Positions 12,560-41,900 of a stretch of DNA of 64,000 nucleotides are shown here, in pieces. This DNA comes from Eopsaltria australis. Taxonomy: Eukaryota > Chordata > Aves > Passeriformes > Petroicidae. The position numbers were made by a program, and so were the translations under genes. The stretch lies in NCBI GenBank assembly GCA_034509425.1, contig JAVTVJ010000975.1:310001-374000 (forward strand), given 5' to 3'. The notes under the pieces were generated by a model. The model searched no databases. It was given only the letters and a program-made list of their open reading frames with translations, and was not told the DNA's origin. Position 1 is the stretch's first letter; each line of letters opens with the position of its first letter.

Positions 12560-14811
12560 CCAGGCTGGGTTTTCTTTCTGCTGCTGTCGGAGCCCAAATT
12601 TCCACCTCCTCTGACACCTCAAACCCAAACACACCTGCAGAGCCAGGGAGGCTCCTTGTGGGTGAATTCCCACGTTTGGGAACAGCTCCTGTTATTCCTG
12701 TCCCACCCTAAACCACAAAGCCATGGCTGTGTCCTTTGCCACCAAATTCTGCAGCTGGGTTCCCATCAGGTCCATCACTGTCCCACCTCTGCTCTCTGGG
12801 ATTGTGCCAGACTGTCCCAAACTCACCTGTTTTTCCCCAGGTTTGTGCCAGGATAAATGAAATCCTTCCTGAGGAAAACACACTCTGGGATGGCTGCTCT
12901 GTTTCATCTGGGGTGCTTTTCCCAGTCCTTGAGCTGTGATTGGGAACAGCAATCCAAGGATTTCACACAACAGCTTCCCCTGGGTGTTTTTAGGCTGGGT
13001 GATGTCAGCTTCCCAAATTCCAGCATTCCACACAAATAAGGCTGATTTCCTGACTAAAGCTTTTTCCATCAGCACCCAATAAACTCAGGGAAGAGCATTC
13101 CACACCCTCCTTGTGTTTTCTTTCCTGCTGGGAGAACATCATCCAAAGTGTGAAATCAGGGAGTGGGATTCCAACAGTCCTTAAAGAAGCTGGTGATTAA
13201 AATATTTTTTTGAAATTAAGCCAAGAAAAGAGGATGGATTTGGCACTTTGGGGCTCTGATTTTGTCCCCTTACCTTGTTTTTGCCACTGCTCTGCAGGGC
13301 TGGAACAGAGGATCAGGCACTTCTCAGGAACCAGGGTGGTGGAACTGGCTGCTCACAACCCCACAGCAGTTAAGGAACTCCACAGGAACTTCTGGAGAAG
13401 CAGCAAAGCTGTTGGAATTCTACAGCAAAGCTTCTCCCAGCTGCTTTTAGGCGAAGGTTTCAGCCTAAAACCTCAAATCTTACAGCAAAATTCTTGGGGT
13501 TTGTTTCTTTTCCAGGTCTGTGGAGAACCAGCACATCTGGCAGAGCTCATCAGCCAGGAATTCAAATCACAAATGGTCTAAACATCATATAAACCCCATC
13601 AATAGAAATATAAACCCCATCAATAGAAATATAAATCACACAAATACAAATAAAATCATACCTGTCCCATTTCTGTCCTGTGCTCACACTGCTTTTATCA
13701 GACAACTCCCAGTTTTGGGAGAAGTGCTACATTTGCTTGTTTTAGGAACCCTCCAAATGTCCGAGGACCTGCAGGGCTTTTTTGGAAATGAATTCCAGCT
13801 GAGCATTCCCAAAAACAAAGCCAGGGTTGTAGGGGAATCATGGATTTGTCCCCAGGCAGCACCACACAGACACCCCACATGGATCCAGCAGCAGCTCCAG
13901 GCCCTGAGAAATCTTTTCCCAAGGTTTCCATAAATCATTTCCCAGCCCTTTCATGAGGAGCAGCAGCCTGGCTGCTCCCATTGTTTCTGTCTGTGCCAGG
14001 AATGTCACTGGGATTGAACTGGAATTCACTCCCTGGTTACTGGAATCTGCAAAAACACTTCTCAGCTGAGCAGGGCAGGAAGGAGGGAAGAAAATTCAAC
14101 GTGGACCATCTGGGAATCATTAAGAATACAGAATTATGGGAATATCTTCTCACCTTACCCCTTGTTTTGTCTCTGCTCTGAGTCAGAAAAGTCAAGTGAT
14201 TCCCAAGCTAAGCATCAGCTGCAACTCAGCCTCTGGATTGGGAGATTCTGGGAAAAGGGATCTTTGGTTTGGATTTATAACACCCTCTGGACCGAGAAAT
14301 TCTGGGAAAAGGCATCTTTGATTTGGATTTCTAACACCCTCTGGGTTGGGAGATTCTGGGGAAATGGATCTTGGGTTTGGATTTCTAACCAAGAGCCAAA
14401 AGCCAAGCCCATGCCATGAATTCACATCCCAAGCCCATTAAATCCACCTCCCCAAGCCCACACAGTAATTCCATGTTGTTCCCAGCTTTGGGAAGAGTCA
14501 GCTCCAAACAACATCCTTGGCAGCTCTGTTCCATCCTTGTGCCACCAGTGGAAGTGGATTTGGTGACAAGGACTGATGGCTCTGCCCAGTGGGTTGAGAC
14601 TTTGGAGGATCCTGTACCATTTCCAAAGGATTTGGAGGGGGAAATTCCATCTGTTCCCTGGAGGGAAAAATTCCATCTGTTCCCTGGGGGGAAGCTGGAG
14701 CACCACGTGGCAAGTTGTGTCCCACTCCCCATCCCTGTCCAGCAGCTCTCACCTGAGTTTCCTGGTTTCACATTTCCAAATAAAGATGTACCAAGTAAAA
14801 AATAAAATTAT
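12560..14811. other. Intergenic DNA between convergent RARRES1 and GFM1
   Basis: The 3' ends of RARRES1 and GFM1 face each other across about 2.2 kb. No coding exon was recognised. It contains a short duplication of ATAAACCCCATCAATAGAAA (about 13588-13632) and the 54-bp triplication at 14231-14392. No CR1 copy was identified here. Confidence 0.6.
14231..14392 (+). repeat. Three tandem copies of a 54-bp unit
   Basis: Copies start at 14231, 14285 and 14339, each holding GAGATTCTGGGAAAAGGGAT or a near variant followed by TTTGGATTTCTAACACC. The period is exactly 54 bp in both steps. No function is known. Confidence 0.85.
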
Positions 14812-14817
14812 TTTAAT
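14812..14817 (-). terminator. GFM1: Probable GFM1 polyadenylation signal ATTAAA
   Basis: On the minus strand ATTAAA occurs about 266 nt after the GFM1 stop codon, in an AT-rich stretch. No better AATAAA lies between it and the stop. Use is inferred. Confidence 0.45.
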
Positions 14818-15082
14818 AGATCTTAATTAAGACAACTCTCAAGCAAATCATCAGCCATGTTTCAGCATCTGTTTTGTTACAAGCCCATTTACATGTGAGC
14901 AATCCCGTGGTGATCCCCTGGTGCTCCTGACACACCCCAGAGGAAAGCTTTTCTGGTAAAATTCCAAGTCCAAATCCCACTGGATCCTTACCCAGGCAGC
15001 CTGGGCTGCTCCCATGGCTTGGGAATGTGAGCTGCTGGAGGAGACTGGGACAAACTGTTCAGTGGGCTCCAGAGGAATCCCA

Positions 15083-30273
<15,191 letters not shown>

Positions 30274-30401
30274 GGCCCCGAGTGCGGCTCCGGCCCCGCT
30301 GCCGGCTCCAATCCCGGCCCCAGCCCCGGCTCCGATCCCGGCCCCAGCCCCGGGTCGCTCCCGCCTCTTCCGGGGCCCCGCGCAGGCGCCGCGGTCCCGC
30401 C

Positions 30402-30522
30402 CGGCTCCTCACGGGTCCCTCACGGCTCCTCACGGGTCCCTCACGGCTCCTCACGGGTCCCTCACGGTTCCTTCACGGGCCCCTCACGGTCCCGCCCGGC
30501 TCCTCACGGGCCCCTCACGGCA
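30402..30522 (-). repeat. About 21-bp GC-rich tandem repeat in the GFM1 promoter
   Basis: At least five imperfect copies of GGCTCCTCACGGGTCCCTCA. They start roughly 130 bp upstream of the GFM1 start codon, immediately upstream of the ETS and NRF-1-like sites. Confidence 0.9.
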
Positions 30523-31232
30523 GCGGCGGCTCCGGCGAGAGCCCCGAGAGCGGGGACGCTTCCAGCGAGCCCATCCCGGAGCGATCTCGGGCTGATCCCC
30601 CCAGGGAGCTGTCCTGAGCCAGCCCTGGGCATTCCCGCTGTGCACACACGGAATTTTCTGACTGCGGCCTGAAACAGGCGGATTTCACCCAAGCCACGGA
30701 GCGGGACGGAGCCCGCGATGGGCGGCGGGGTCACATCCCCGGGAAGTTTGGGAATTATTAGGAATTAAAACAGCTGGAGAGCGGAGCTCCCTGGCCCAGG
30801 GGGGCTGAAGTGCAGGGAAAGGGGAAGACAAGGCCAGGGTGTGCTGGAGGGCGCTCGGGGCACAGCGACCTTTTGGAACGCGCTGTTAAGTGTTAAAATA
30901 TATTCTCGATATAAAATTATTTCTCAGGATTAGGACAAACCAGGCTCTGGAGCGGCTCTGAAACAGAAAAAGAGGCCCTCTCCATCCTCTGTTTGGTTGC
31001 ATCAAATTGTTTTTTCTGTGGGAAATGCATGGTTACCTCTGGGAATTGAGGGATTTCCAGAGAATCCCAGGACGGCTCTGTTCAATCTCATCCCATTCCA
31101 CCCCTTCTCCAAAGAATCCCCTCCCACAGCCCAGGTTTCCTTCACTGAATTGTTTCAAAGCAGCCCAAACTATAACCCACAAGTCGTGTGTGTTGCAGAA
31201 TAAACCAACAAACCCCATAAGTAATAAATAAC

Positions 31233-31238
31233 TTTATT
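31233..31238 (-). terminator. MLF1: Probable MLF1 polyadenylation signal AATAAA
   Basis: AATAAA on the minus strand about 1.7 kb after the MLF1 stop. The ATTAAA forms near 31923 and 31936 are alternatives giving a shorter 3' UTR. The intervening 31.24-32.93 kb is AT-rich, without CR1 and without open coding exons, which fits a long 3' UTR. Confidence 0.4.
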
Positions 31239-32927
31239 AAAGAACTGCAGTTTCAGATGCTTCTACAGAGCACAACTTGTGCCTTACACTGGAGAACAGT
31301 CTTGGCATAGCAAAGGGATCTGGAGGGAATATTCACTTCTTCCCACTGTCATTTCAAAACTCAGGATGTGCTGGTTTTATTCCACACAAAAATCTGAGTT
31401 GTCAGGTAATTTTCTATTTAACAACAGCAAATTTGATTCCTGCTCAAATTCCAACATAGAAATTGCTGCTGTTAATTACTGAGAAGCTTCTCCAATAAAT
31501 TAACTGCAGAATCCACGTTGTCTCCAGCGGATGGAAAATGAGCCCCTGGGTTGAGCTCTGACTTTCACTGCTCGTTAAATGGTTCAATTATTGCCATTAA
31601 TATTGACCACATCAACTTACTGCCACTTATACTTCTCTAATTCAGGAAGAGACCAAAAGCAAATACTTGTCCTTTCCTTTTCAGAGCTCAACGGAAGTGC
31701 TGCTGATTGGGTTTGCACATTAATAAACATTAATTAATTAAAATTAAATAATCCAGGGAAACTGCAGGAAGATTAAATATGATCCAGAGGCTTTTTTTGG
31801 CCAAACAAATATAACTCTTAACTTACTAAACCCTATTTTATCATACAAACAGTGCTTTTTAAGGCTACATTATAAAGGAGCCCTGAATTTGCATAGTGCT
31901 TTAGTGTTCTTAAATGAATTTCTATTATTTAATGTTATTTAATTTACAAAAATTCTGCTATATCACAGGGATAATTCTGTGTGGCAGAACAGCAAAGGGA
32001 TTGAACACCTGGAACACCAGGATTTTCCTGCTCTCAGACACTGCTGGCTCTTCTAGACTCCAATAAAACGTAGATTTAGGGTCATTCTAAACTTAGTAAA
32101 ACACAAAGAACACAGAGGGGAGAGGGGTTCCCGTATCCAGGGCTCTTTAGAACACAGGAAATGCTGAAATCATTCCAGTTAAACTCATTTCTCCCACATA
32201 TTTTTTCCTATTAATAACTCCTAGTTGCAGCTGATCTCAGGACACTGTTACTAATACAGGATAATTAAAAGTTCCTACAGACAATCCTCAAATGGAAAAT
32301 GATGGGCCAACTCCACAGAAAACAAACAAAGGATCAGGAATACAAAGCTGACAGTTCAGGCACAGGAAATGAGGGGCAAGCACAGCTTATTGACATAAAA
32401 ACTCTGATAAATTTAAATTTGAAATCTGAATTTCAGTATTTCCTCTCACTTCCTCTTACACCAAGGTGAGTGTGGGGGTTCTGTAACAATTTAAAAGATT
32501 TTAAAGGTATAAATAATAGTGCTTTATACAGTATTCAAGTTCTATTAATTAACCCAGAAAATCAGTCATTATTTCAGCAACCCAAAATAAAGAAAATTTA
32601 CTTTCTGTGCAACTTAAGAGTGGGAAGGAGGAGCTGCAGTACCAGGCTTAGTAAAGCCTGAGATTGGTGCAGCTAGAGCAGAACAACTCTGCAAATCCAA
32701 GCTTTTTTCCCAGGATTAGAGATGATCCATAAAGTGCTTTTAGGCAGAAAGTTGCTGGATTTGAGTTCACTGAGGAGCTGAGGTTTGAAGGACATTCAGA
32801 AGCAGGAGGAGCAAAGGCACAACACGGAACAGAGATTGGTCACAAATCCAGGTGTATTTTATGGACACGAGCACTGAGCACCATCATCTGCTCCAGGGAA
32901 TCTCCCATCCCCAGGGAATGGGGACAG

Positions 32928-35900
32928 TTATTTCCTGGAGCCCTTCAGGGGGACGTGGATTCCTTTCACATTGAGAGTCTCCAAGGAATCCCTGGGCATT
33001 CTGGATCCTGGAGCTCCAAGTGGCTTCTCTCTGCAAAAAGAAAAACAATGATCACAACCGCCATGAAAAAAGGGGGAATAAAACCTGCAGTTCCCTTTGG
33101 AACATTACTCCAGAGCTGGTTTTCCTTCTGCTGCTGGAATTTCCTTATCCTGCAGGATAGCAGGGAACTATTTATACCTTCTTGATCCATTTTCCTTGGG
33201 ACTGTAATGGATATTTCTGGATCTTGGAGCTTCCACAGCTTCTCTGCTTCGGCAAGGCCTGAACTTCATGATCTCTTTCTGCCACTCCTCATCAAAGGTG
33301 TCAGCCTCAGCTGAAAAAGAGATTGATGTTTTTGAAATGTTAATGAAGAGAGGAAAAAGCATTTAATGAGTATTAGGGGGGTTGAGTAGTGATTTGAAAC
33401 TTCGTGGTCCGCAATCCCCCACATGGCCAGCAACTGTTTTTGGGGATCTGTAAAAGAGAATTTGGATTTGGAGACTTTCAGTCTAAAAGTGCCTTTTAAG
33501 GTATCTCAAGCTGGAACATCCAAATCAGTGTGAAACAGAAAAGCCCATTAGAGAAATGCCTAAAAAGACCTACATTCATCCAGGTTGATGAATTCTTGGT
33601 TCATCTCCTCATCCCCAGTCTTGGAGTTCTTGGATTTTTTGATGACATGAGCCCGATCCTGAATGTGGTGACCAATGGCCATTTTCTCCAGGCCACTTTC
33701 AGAGTCCCTCAGTGCTCTTCTTGTCTCCTTAACCTGTTAAATAAACAGGGAACACAGTGTCCTTCCAACCAAAAATGAGGTGAAAGAGTTCATGGAATCC
33801 CAGACTGGTTTGGGTGGGAAGGACCTTAAATCCCACCCAGTGCCACCCCTGCCATGGCAGGGACACCTTCCACTGTCCCAGGCTGCTCCAAGCCCTGTCC
33901 AGCCTGGTCTTGGGCACTGCCACGGATCCAGGGGCAGCCACAGCTGCTCTGGGAAGAATTTCCTTCCAATATCCTATCTAACCCTGCCCTCTGCAGTGGG
34001 AAGCCATTCCCCCTTTTCCTGTTAGTCCAGGCCCTTGCAAAAGGTTATTTCCTCCCCCAACAGCCTTATATGTTTCCTTTAAAAAAGTCCGGTTTTCCAG
34101 GCTTTTCCAATTCTCTCACTGTGTTGGCTGCAAACACACCAATAAAACACACATCAAGCCCACTTTATTATGGCCACCAGACAGGAAGATGAAACAACAC
34201 CTGAAGTTTTTTAACTGGATATTAATTACTGCGGGAAAAAACCCAGTGTAAAAATGCTACAGAGCCAAGTTTCCAATATTCTCCTTGAAAAAAGACTGAG
34301 TAACACCCCATGCCAAAATTCCCAGCGTGAGCAACAACCAGTGATTGGGCTGTGGTGTTGAGTGGCTTGGAAGCCAGGCTGCCCCTTATCAGTGTCCTGG
34401 GCTATTATTAGAACCCTTGTGATAACAGAGTGTGCTGCAGTGGGACACATTCCCAGCCACTCCTGCCCTTTAGGGATCCTGTCTAGGCTTTCATGGCCTG
34501 TGCCAGGCTCACTTTCCCACCCCAGTTCCCGGCAGGATAAGACACAACAGCTGCAAGGCAGCTCCAGCTCGAGGTTATGTAAGTGCCTGGGCTAAGGGGA
34601 ACTTTGCAGGCTGCAGAAATCAATGCCTCTCTCTCCTGGAGATTCAGTGGGCAGGAAAAGGATTTGTTACAGCCAAGAAAAGGGCACTGGAAAATTGCTG
34701 CTCTATGGTCTGTTTTTACAGCCTTGGATGGGTCTGTAATTTATTTTGGGGTGTACTTAAAGCATAAAATTACAGGAGGGAAATCAGACCTTTAATACAG
34801 AGCAGGGTTTGAGAGCCCTGTGTTCTCCTCAACTCTTTAATTTTCTCTGTGCAGTCAGGAGGCTCGGGCTCTGCTCCCAGGGAAAAGGGACAGGAGGAGA
34901 AGGAATGGCCTCAGGCTGGGTCAGGGGAGGCTCAGGGTGGACATCAGCAGGAATTTCTCCATGTAAAGGTTGTTAAACATTGGAAGGGGTTCCCAGGGAG
35001 GTTTGGAGTGCCCATCCCTGGAGGTGTCCAAGGAAGGCCTGGACGTGGCACTCAGTGGGATGGCACAGGCTGGACTCAATCCAACCTCAGTAATTCCAGG
35101 ATTCTGTAACTTCCAGGAGTAACTGTCTGCAGTAAAAAGCTGGAGACCCTGGTTTGGTGAGGCTGCACCTCAGTCCTGGCAGTGCCCTGTGCAGGATCCC
35201 AGCGTTACTCACCCCTCCTGGAGCCGTGCGGGTCTGGGATGAGGCCTGGAAAACTTTGGGAGGTTCATCCCCCACTTTGGAATAGGTCATCATGGAGGAG
35301 GAGCTGAAGCTGTGTCCACCAGGCTGGATGGACAGGTCATCCTACAAAGCAAGACAGGCTCATAAATGGCACTTAAAACTTGTGGGTAAGAGTTATTCCT
35401 CACTATTTTATTGTGGAAAATATCCCTTCACAAAATTAACCCTCCTGGCACCACAGAAAAATTCAGTTTTATCTTCAAAGAATAAAGGAAAATGATAAAC
35501 ACAATATGATCTGGGGGAAAAAAAAATCAATTGTTACTGTCTCCTTGAGATTAGTCCCATTTTTCTTGGCATTCTTTTCTGAGGAGTATTTGAAATAACT
35601 GGCACTCTCCAGTACGATGAATTTGAGAATAATTTTTAAAAGGACTCACAAATTTCCTGTGCATTTCCAGCATACTGTTCCTCATGTTTGACATCATCCT
35701 GTCCATTGCAGAAAATGGATCCCCGAAATCTGCATCCTGCCAAAGAAAGACTACAGTTAAAACAGTCTCAACTCTGCCAGCTCTGAAGCTGCTTTTCACA
35801 TGCATTTTTGATTCAAAAAGCTTTTCAGACTGCACTTTCACACACAAACAAGCCAAAATGCACCGTTTCAGATGAAAATTGAGGGAGTTGGATTAAGATG

Positions 35901-38900
35901 GAGATATTGGGAAGAGGAAAGTGGAAGATTTGTCACTCAGATGTCAAACTGGCCACAAAATGAGTTTATTTTACAACAATATTCACTGGATATTCAAATA
36001 CCCAATTACTTCACTAATGTTTTCATAAACCTTCTGACCTCCCCAGCTTCTGCTCTGAAAGTCCTGACCTTTCAGGGCTTACATTTAAATAAATTCATTT
36101 CCAGAGTTATGTATTTCAGAGGTATGTATTCAGAGTTATGTTATGTATGTTGCAAACTTAATGCTGTGTTTAAGCCCAAAAGGAAGTAAACTTAAAGTAC
36201 AGAAAATCTTCAACTTATTTTCTGAGTACAAGAAATTGGAATCCTGTGGGCAAGAACTATGGACAGATGACAGATATTTTACAGGATATTCCAGAGCCCC
36301 AAACCACAGCTGGACACCACTCCAAGCCCATTTCCAGGGCAATCCCATCTCCAGGGGCTGCTCTGCCTTACTGGGAGCAGTGGTTTTGTTGGTGTCACCT
36401 CCACAAAAACATCCTCCAGCAGCACCCAAAGTCTGGAGTTTCCCCAGGGATTATCCCATCCATATCCAGAGGTTAATGCCCCAGGAAGGATTTTTTCATG
36501 GAATATATTATTCCCAAACTGCAAACAGCACCAAAAGCAGGATGCAAGCACAGAGCTCAGCCTCAGCCATGCTTTGGTTGCACACAGCTTACACAGCAGC
36601 TACTCCAGGGATACTGACCCCTCTCCCAAAGCCTGCAAAGGGCATGAGGGAGAAGCTGGTGGCCTGGAAAAAAAGGAGCAACACCTGGAATTATTATCAG
36701 GAACAGCAGAAATAGTTTTATACGCAGCAGGTGACATGAAACATTTCCCATCTAATCAGAATCATTCAGGAGGCCCTTGGTAATTAGTTAATAAATCCCT
36801 GGGTATGTGGAAATAATATATTCATAGTGATGATATTAGAAAGTGCTAACTGCCACCACAGCTCATAAATATGGATGAGTGTGTGTGAAAAGCACTTAGA
36901 GGTTGACAAACATTTGAACACCACAAGAACCTTCATGCTGATTTCATACTTCAGGCCCCACCCTGGAACGCTCCATTCCAGTCAGGCAGCACTGAAAGCT
37001 GATTAAAATCAACAAATGATCCCACTGATACTGAGTATTCCTGCATGGCAGGGCCGTGAGATCCTGGGAAACACGGGGATGTTTCCAGGAATCTGAGATT
37101 GGACAGTCAGATAAGGCTTGCAGACACAGCGCTGGCAGGAGGACCAAACCCTCTGTAGGAACCTCAGTGCAAAAAGAAGGAATTCTCCAAGTCTGGAATA
37201 GCTTTAGGAACTCTTCAGGTTTCTATCAGGACAAATTAGGCAGAACTGTAAATAATAATCTTTATCTTTTCTCTGTATATCAAGTCCTCCCCAGTAAGAG
37301 TTACTAAATTAAGCTTATAAACTCTGCTTTGTAACACTAAAAGCCACTAAAATCTGTTAAACATGTCCTGATATACAGAATAATCAGATATCCCAAAAAA
37401 CCCAATTAACAGTATCTCTTTATATGTTTTAGCTCATTCCTCCTCCTTCCCTAAAAACTCAACTGCAAACCTGCTGCAGAAAGGAAAAGCAGTTTTAAGT
37501 CTGAATCCTGCAGTGGCACACTTTGAGTTGTCCCAGCTACTTTGGTTCCTTTTAAAGCAGTTTTAGACCTGCTGCAATGTAATTAAACACAGAATTACAA
37601 CACCGCTAATCAGTGGAAGTAATTTGAATGAAGTGCTAGCAAAGCTCCACCTTTTCCTACATAAAAAGGTAATTTTAAGGGTTTAAATCCTTTGTGGAGC
37701 AGCACTTTGAGATGACAAGGCAGAGCAATCAGAGCTGAGTCCTGTGTGACATCTGACAGCTCCTCAGTGGAACAGAGGAACATCAAAAGGTCCTGGGAAG
37801 GGTTTGGCAGGTGTGGAATTCTTTAGTGTTTCTCAGACTAACACAGAGCTCCTGCACCTTTAACTGCCTGCATCCACAGATGAAGGGTTTGGGCCTTACA
37901 TTTGTCCCTCACTGCAGGAACAGGGACACAACCCCTAAGCTTTAAAAGTGAGCTTTGACAGGTTCTTTTTCTAAAGGAGAAAACTCTGATGTAGCTGTAG
38001 GCACCCCTGATCCAAGGCCAAGGATCACCAGAGGGAAGCTCATCCCTAATTAGATGCAGTTTCTATATTTGCCAGGAACCTGATGAACAGGGGAAGGAAT
38101 GTGCCAGTTCCCTTCTGGAGCTGCAGGTGACAGGCTCTGTTCCAGCCCTGGCCTGGCCACCAGCCCCTGTCACCTGCCTGTTCTTCCAACGTCTGTGAAA
38201 ATCCAGGGGGATTCACTAAAGCAAAGGGAGGCAGCTGCTGAATATCTGCAGGGAAAGGCCCCAGCTCCCAACGTACATTCTCTATAAATACAGCTCTAGA
38301 TAAGGGTAGGTATGTTTGTCCTGCATACCCAGAGCTGAAAAAACACTTTAATGAAACACAGATCATCAGTTTCACTTGGTAACACACAGAAATACTAAAT
38401 TTCACACTAATTTCCCTGAGCTTTAATTCTTACAGGTTTGTATCTAAAGGAATATTAACAGTAAGCCCAAATTCAGAGCATGAAGTGTTTATTCCCAGCT
38501 GCAAAGTTGAACCAGGGTTTAAAATCCATGGACGGATATTCCTGAGGTGGTGAAACCCAGGCTTGTGTAAATCAAACTGAAAAAGCTGCACACAAGAGAC
38601 TGAGGTGCACAGGGAAGGCACAAATATATCATGGAATTATGGAATGGTTTAGGTTGGAAGGGACCTAGAAAGAACCGGGCCTCGAACACGTCCAGGCATG
38701 GCAGCAGCCACATCCAGATACCTTTTATGTCAAGTTAACATGAAAAGAAAATGCACGTGCAGAGAATGTGGGACAATTTTAATGCCTGTTTCTAACATAA
38801 ATATTTAATAGATAATTATTAAAGCCAGCATTTGATAAGTGATCAGTTTGTTCATTAAATGTTGTCTGATCAATGATCAGTAAAACCCAGACTCTGATTA

Positions 38901-41900
38901 GCCCTGACAGATGTTTATCTGTCAAGGAATGTGCCCTGAAGGAAGCAAGAGAGGAATCATTCACATTTCAGAGTGATGACACAGCTGGAAGGAGGCTCCA
39001 AGAGCTGAGGCAGGCCTGTTTCCCAGGAAATGGCCATTCCAGGAGCAGTCCCTGGAGCTCAGGGCCACTTACCCTGCGAGTGCCCCTGGCAGCCACCTGT
39101 GAGTCCTGCTGGGCCCGGCGCTCTCCTCTCCTCCCCGCTGGTCTCTCCCCTCCCTCCGGGAGGCTCAGGAATGGATCCCGCCCAAAGGGCTCCGAGAAGC
39201 TCCTCATCATCTGCCTCATGTGCTCATGGTGGGCAGCAAAGGGGTCCCTGCGCAACAGCAATTCCAGAGAGGCACTGGGTTATTCCAGCTCATGCACAAT
39301 GGCTCCAGGGTGTTTCAAACTCCAGTTTTCATCATTCCATAGGGTTCTTTATGCAAAGTTTTTTCTTCAAGAGGACCCAACTGGGCAATCTGCTATTCCT
39401 AATAAACTCTGATTTCCTCTTCCCTTCCCATCTCTCAGGTTGGGTGTTTGAGATCTGTTTCCTCTCAGCTGCCCTCACAGCACTCCTGGGTGTCCCTATT
39501 CCTGCTCCTCTTTCCTCATCTTTTCCAGAAATATCCATCCTTGGCTGCACCTTTCACTCCAGCCTGTGTTTAATACTTGCCAGAACCACAAACTGACCCA
39601 TGTTTTATTTATCTCTACTTCCACCTCCAATGCCTGACATTAAAAGAATTTCTTTTTGCTTTTCCCCCTTCATCTTCCAAAGCTTAGCACAGTCCTACTC
39701 ATTGAACTCCTTGTGTCCCACTGGATCCCTCCTCATCCCTCAAATTTATTTTCCTGGCAGTTCCCATCCTACTTTTTATCCTCCTTGTCCCACATGCTTA
39801 AAAATACCCATTATCCTCTAAATTCAGGCCAGTTCCATCTCCTTGAGTCACTCACTGCTGCACCTTTGCCTTCCCTCTCCACAAATCCTGTTCCCAAATC
39901 CCTTTCCTCACCTTAGGAAGAAGATTCCCACTTTTCATTTTTCTACAATATTCCCCCTTCTCTTCTCTCCCACGGTATTCCCAAAGCTTGGCTTGCAAGG
40001 AAAACATTGCTCAACTTCCCTAACTCTCTAATTTGGACAAGACCTGATATTCCTAATTAAGGTCAGAAGAAGAGCAAAGCAGGAATTTTTCAGAAGTACA
40101 GGGTGAGAGCAGTGCTGCTGCCTGAGGGCCAGGCTGCAAATGAACACTTCCCACACAAATTACCCTAGTTCATTTCCTCCTTCCATCTCATTTTCCTCAC
40201 TGCTGTCCCACTGAAAACCACTTTTTTACCATGAACAGTCACTCCCCAGGTATGTTTATTTAGCTTTAATACACCTCATCCTCCTTGCTTTCAATTCCTG
40301 GCACTCCCCACACCCTCCAGGACACCGCAGCCTTTCCTGGGACATCTCATGAGGAAAAGCTTTGGGCTGTTCCTGACTTTTTCCCTGCCCAGTTATCATC
40401 TACCCAACTTTTCTGCTCTCCACCCCTTATCTCCAGCCCCATGAAAAGCAGTTCCCATATCACGTGGCTGCTTTGATCTCGTGCCAAAGTCACACGTAAC
40501 GTTTATTTTTTTCCCCCTTTCAAGTGAAAAAGACAAACATGAGGCTGGATAAGATTTTTGTAACACAAAAATATCCCTTTAAGCTACACCCAGATTTAAA
40601 CTCAGCTCGAAAGAGACTCTTGAAGTACTTTTATGTTGCCATGGAGCAACCCCTGGGGTGATAAGGAGCTCACCCAGCCGTGCTCCCTCAGTGCAGGATG
40701 AAGAACAGATGGAAAAAGTCCTGGCACGAGGCAAGGACAGGGATCTCACCAGCACCACCAGGGATGTGCACAATTCCAGCAGATCCCAAACCCCAAGAGG
40801 TTTGGTTACCAAACACAAAGAGTTCCTTAGCACCAGGGACGGGGAAATCAGGTACAACCTGAGGAATGACACATTTAGGAACACAATGAAAAGCTCCCAA
40901 TTCCCAATTTTAGGGAGTAATTAATAAAAAGAATTAACGCTCTCAAGACTCGAAAGAGACACCCCAATTTTGGTATAATTTGGAGTAGGGCAAACCAATG
41001 GAAAAGGAACAGAAAATCCATTTGGAAGACAGTTTCTAAGGAATTAAACCTTGATGGCTCCACTGACTGAACCTCAAACCAGAATTCCAGGAAGAAGAGC
41101 TCACCCTGACAGAGATGTACTGAACAAGGCAAAGGCTCTGCAGGGGACATGCAGGATTTTAGGACCTGTGCTTCAAGCACAGAATTTATGGGACGGCAGC
41201 AGGTGTAGAACACTCTAAATTAACAATTATTTATCATAGCTGACTTGAAATCTGACCTTTTTTGGGGTGAGAAAATACTTTTGATGAGAAGGATGTAATT
41301 TATGTTATAACATAAAAGTGATGAGCAGAAAGTGATGGGTTCACAGGGTTTTGCACACCAAATTTGTGCCCTTCACTTGTTAAACACTAAATTATTTTTA
41401 AAATTAAATTCTGCATGGAGACAAACAATTTACACATTTATTGTTCCAGCACTCTGTAGTAACAGAATTTTGTCTAATATGTCTTAACCTGACCTTCACC
41501 TGACATTAAACATACAAGTATGTTTCTGCTTACTTCAGTGCAGGAAAAATCAGTCCTACCACAATAATTTCCACTTATTTTTGTCAACTGCACTTTCTAT
41601 TAAGTATATGGCCTTTTATTAGATATTAGATGAAAATATTAATTTTTTCCCTGCTCAGGATGTTATGTAAGGCTGCAGCTGCAGATTCCCTCTGGAGAGA
41701 ACACCTGGCACAATAAACTAAAGCTGAGCTTTGGAGGATTAAATCCAGAGTGCACAGCTGGCAGGGAAAACGCAACTGCTGCACCTGTGCAGGGTTCCAG
41801 GGATGGATCCCAGGCTGGCCCAGCACCTTTGGGTGAGTGACTGCAGCTCCCTGGGACAGCTGCTCACACAGGGGCTCCAACCCAGGCACTATTTCCAGTT

